Source: Acetobacter estunensis (GTDB lineage Bacteria > Pseudomonadota > Alphaproteobacteria > Acetobacterales > Acetobacteraceae). From it: a stretch of 64,000 bases of DNA. A program made the position numbers and the translations under genes. Under the pieces are notes generated by a model. That model was not told the DNA's origin, did no database searches, and saw only the letters and a program-made list of their open reading frames with translations. Positions 63,866-64,000 of this stretch are shown piece by piece. Positions within the stretch are counted from its first letter, which is position 1, and each line of letters begins with the position of its first letter. Location: positions 50,679 to 114,678 of the forward strand of contig NZ_WOTH01000009.1 of assembly GCF_011516945.1 (NCBI RefSeq), in the 5' to 3' direction.

Positions 63866-64000
63866 AAGAGCGGACAGTGCAAGCTTCGTCGCGGATTTCT
63901 CACATTTTGTCTGAAGAGTGTTATTCTCTGTTCTGAGAGCTGTGTCCTGTGCGTCTGATCTGGAATGACAACGGCATTTTGCCTCTGGAGGCAGATTCTG

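Overview
The window is chromosomal DNA, about 60% G+C, from an alphaproteobacterium, most probably an acetic acid bacterium (Acetobacteraceae). The evidence is the gene content and order: a long division and cell-wall (dcw) cluster next to rnpB, a class II DAHP synthase, PEP/pyruvate dikinase with its regulator, a BamD/RecN/LigA block after lpxC, and protein features such as a very long FtsL. The genus cannot be fixed from the sequence alone. No tRNA, insertion sequence, prophage or plasmid function was seen.

Layout. 1-13 kb: the 5' part of secA (minus strand, cut by the window edge) diverges from a periplasmic parvulin gene. Then come argJ, an RDD membrane protein, a large MscS-type channel overlapping a 2OG-Fe(II) dioxygenase, a TonB-dependent receptor, a ribokinase with an abnormal 3' end, a two-helix membrane protein, and an alpha/beta hydrolase interrupted by an in-frame amber codon. 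13.1-13.5 kb: RNase P RNA. 13.5-13.8 kb: a dense regulatory region with three MraZ-type boxes and a LexA-like element. 13.8-33.5 kb: mraZ-rsmH-ftsL-ftsI-murE-murF-mraY-murD-ftsW-murG-murC-murB-ddl-ftsQ-ftsA-ftsZ. Most junctions overlap by 1-4 bases, so translation is probably coupled along the lipid II and divisome pathway. 33.7-39.8 kb: lpxC, bamD, recN, ligA (outer-membrane biogenesis and DNA maintenance). 40-43.7 kb: ppdK and its bifunctional kinase/phosphorylase.

43.8-49 kb is more accessory. A DUF1826 gene diverges from a 46-codon remnant of a COG0523 metallochaperone GTPase, with a Zur-like palindrome between them. A small DUF6525-like gene, an orphan HTH/membrane protein, gltX and a TPR-glycosyltransferase follow. 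49-53.3 kb: a CRP/FNR regulator, a hypothetical gene, a nicotinate phosphoribosyltransferase and class II aroG with a structured leader. 53.6-53.8 kb: a three-repeat type I-E CRISPR array with no cas genes in view. 54-56.5 kb: ndk and an ABC-F ATPase. 57-60.7 kb: a giant protein with six Ig-like repeats and a C-terminal SGNH hydrolase domain. 60.7-64 kb (minus strand): an exported phosphoesterase overlapping a di-heme cytochrome c peroxidase gene.

The less routine signals are the LexA-like/GAAC cluster ahead of the dcw operon, the Zur-like site with its DUF1826 and GTPase-remnant genes, the orphan CRISPR array beside the aroG leader, the repeat-bearing SGNH protein, a cysteine-rich mini-ORF with a strong ribosome binding site, and two genes that look recently damaged (ribokinase 3' end, alpha/beta hydrolase). 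None of these amounts to a demonstrated new system.
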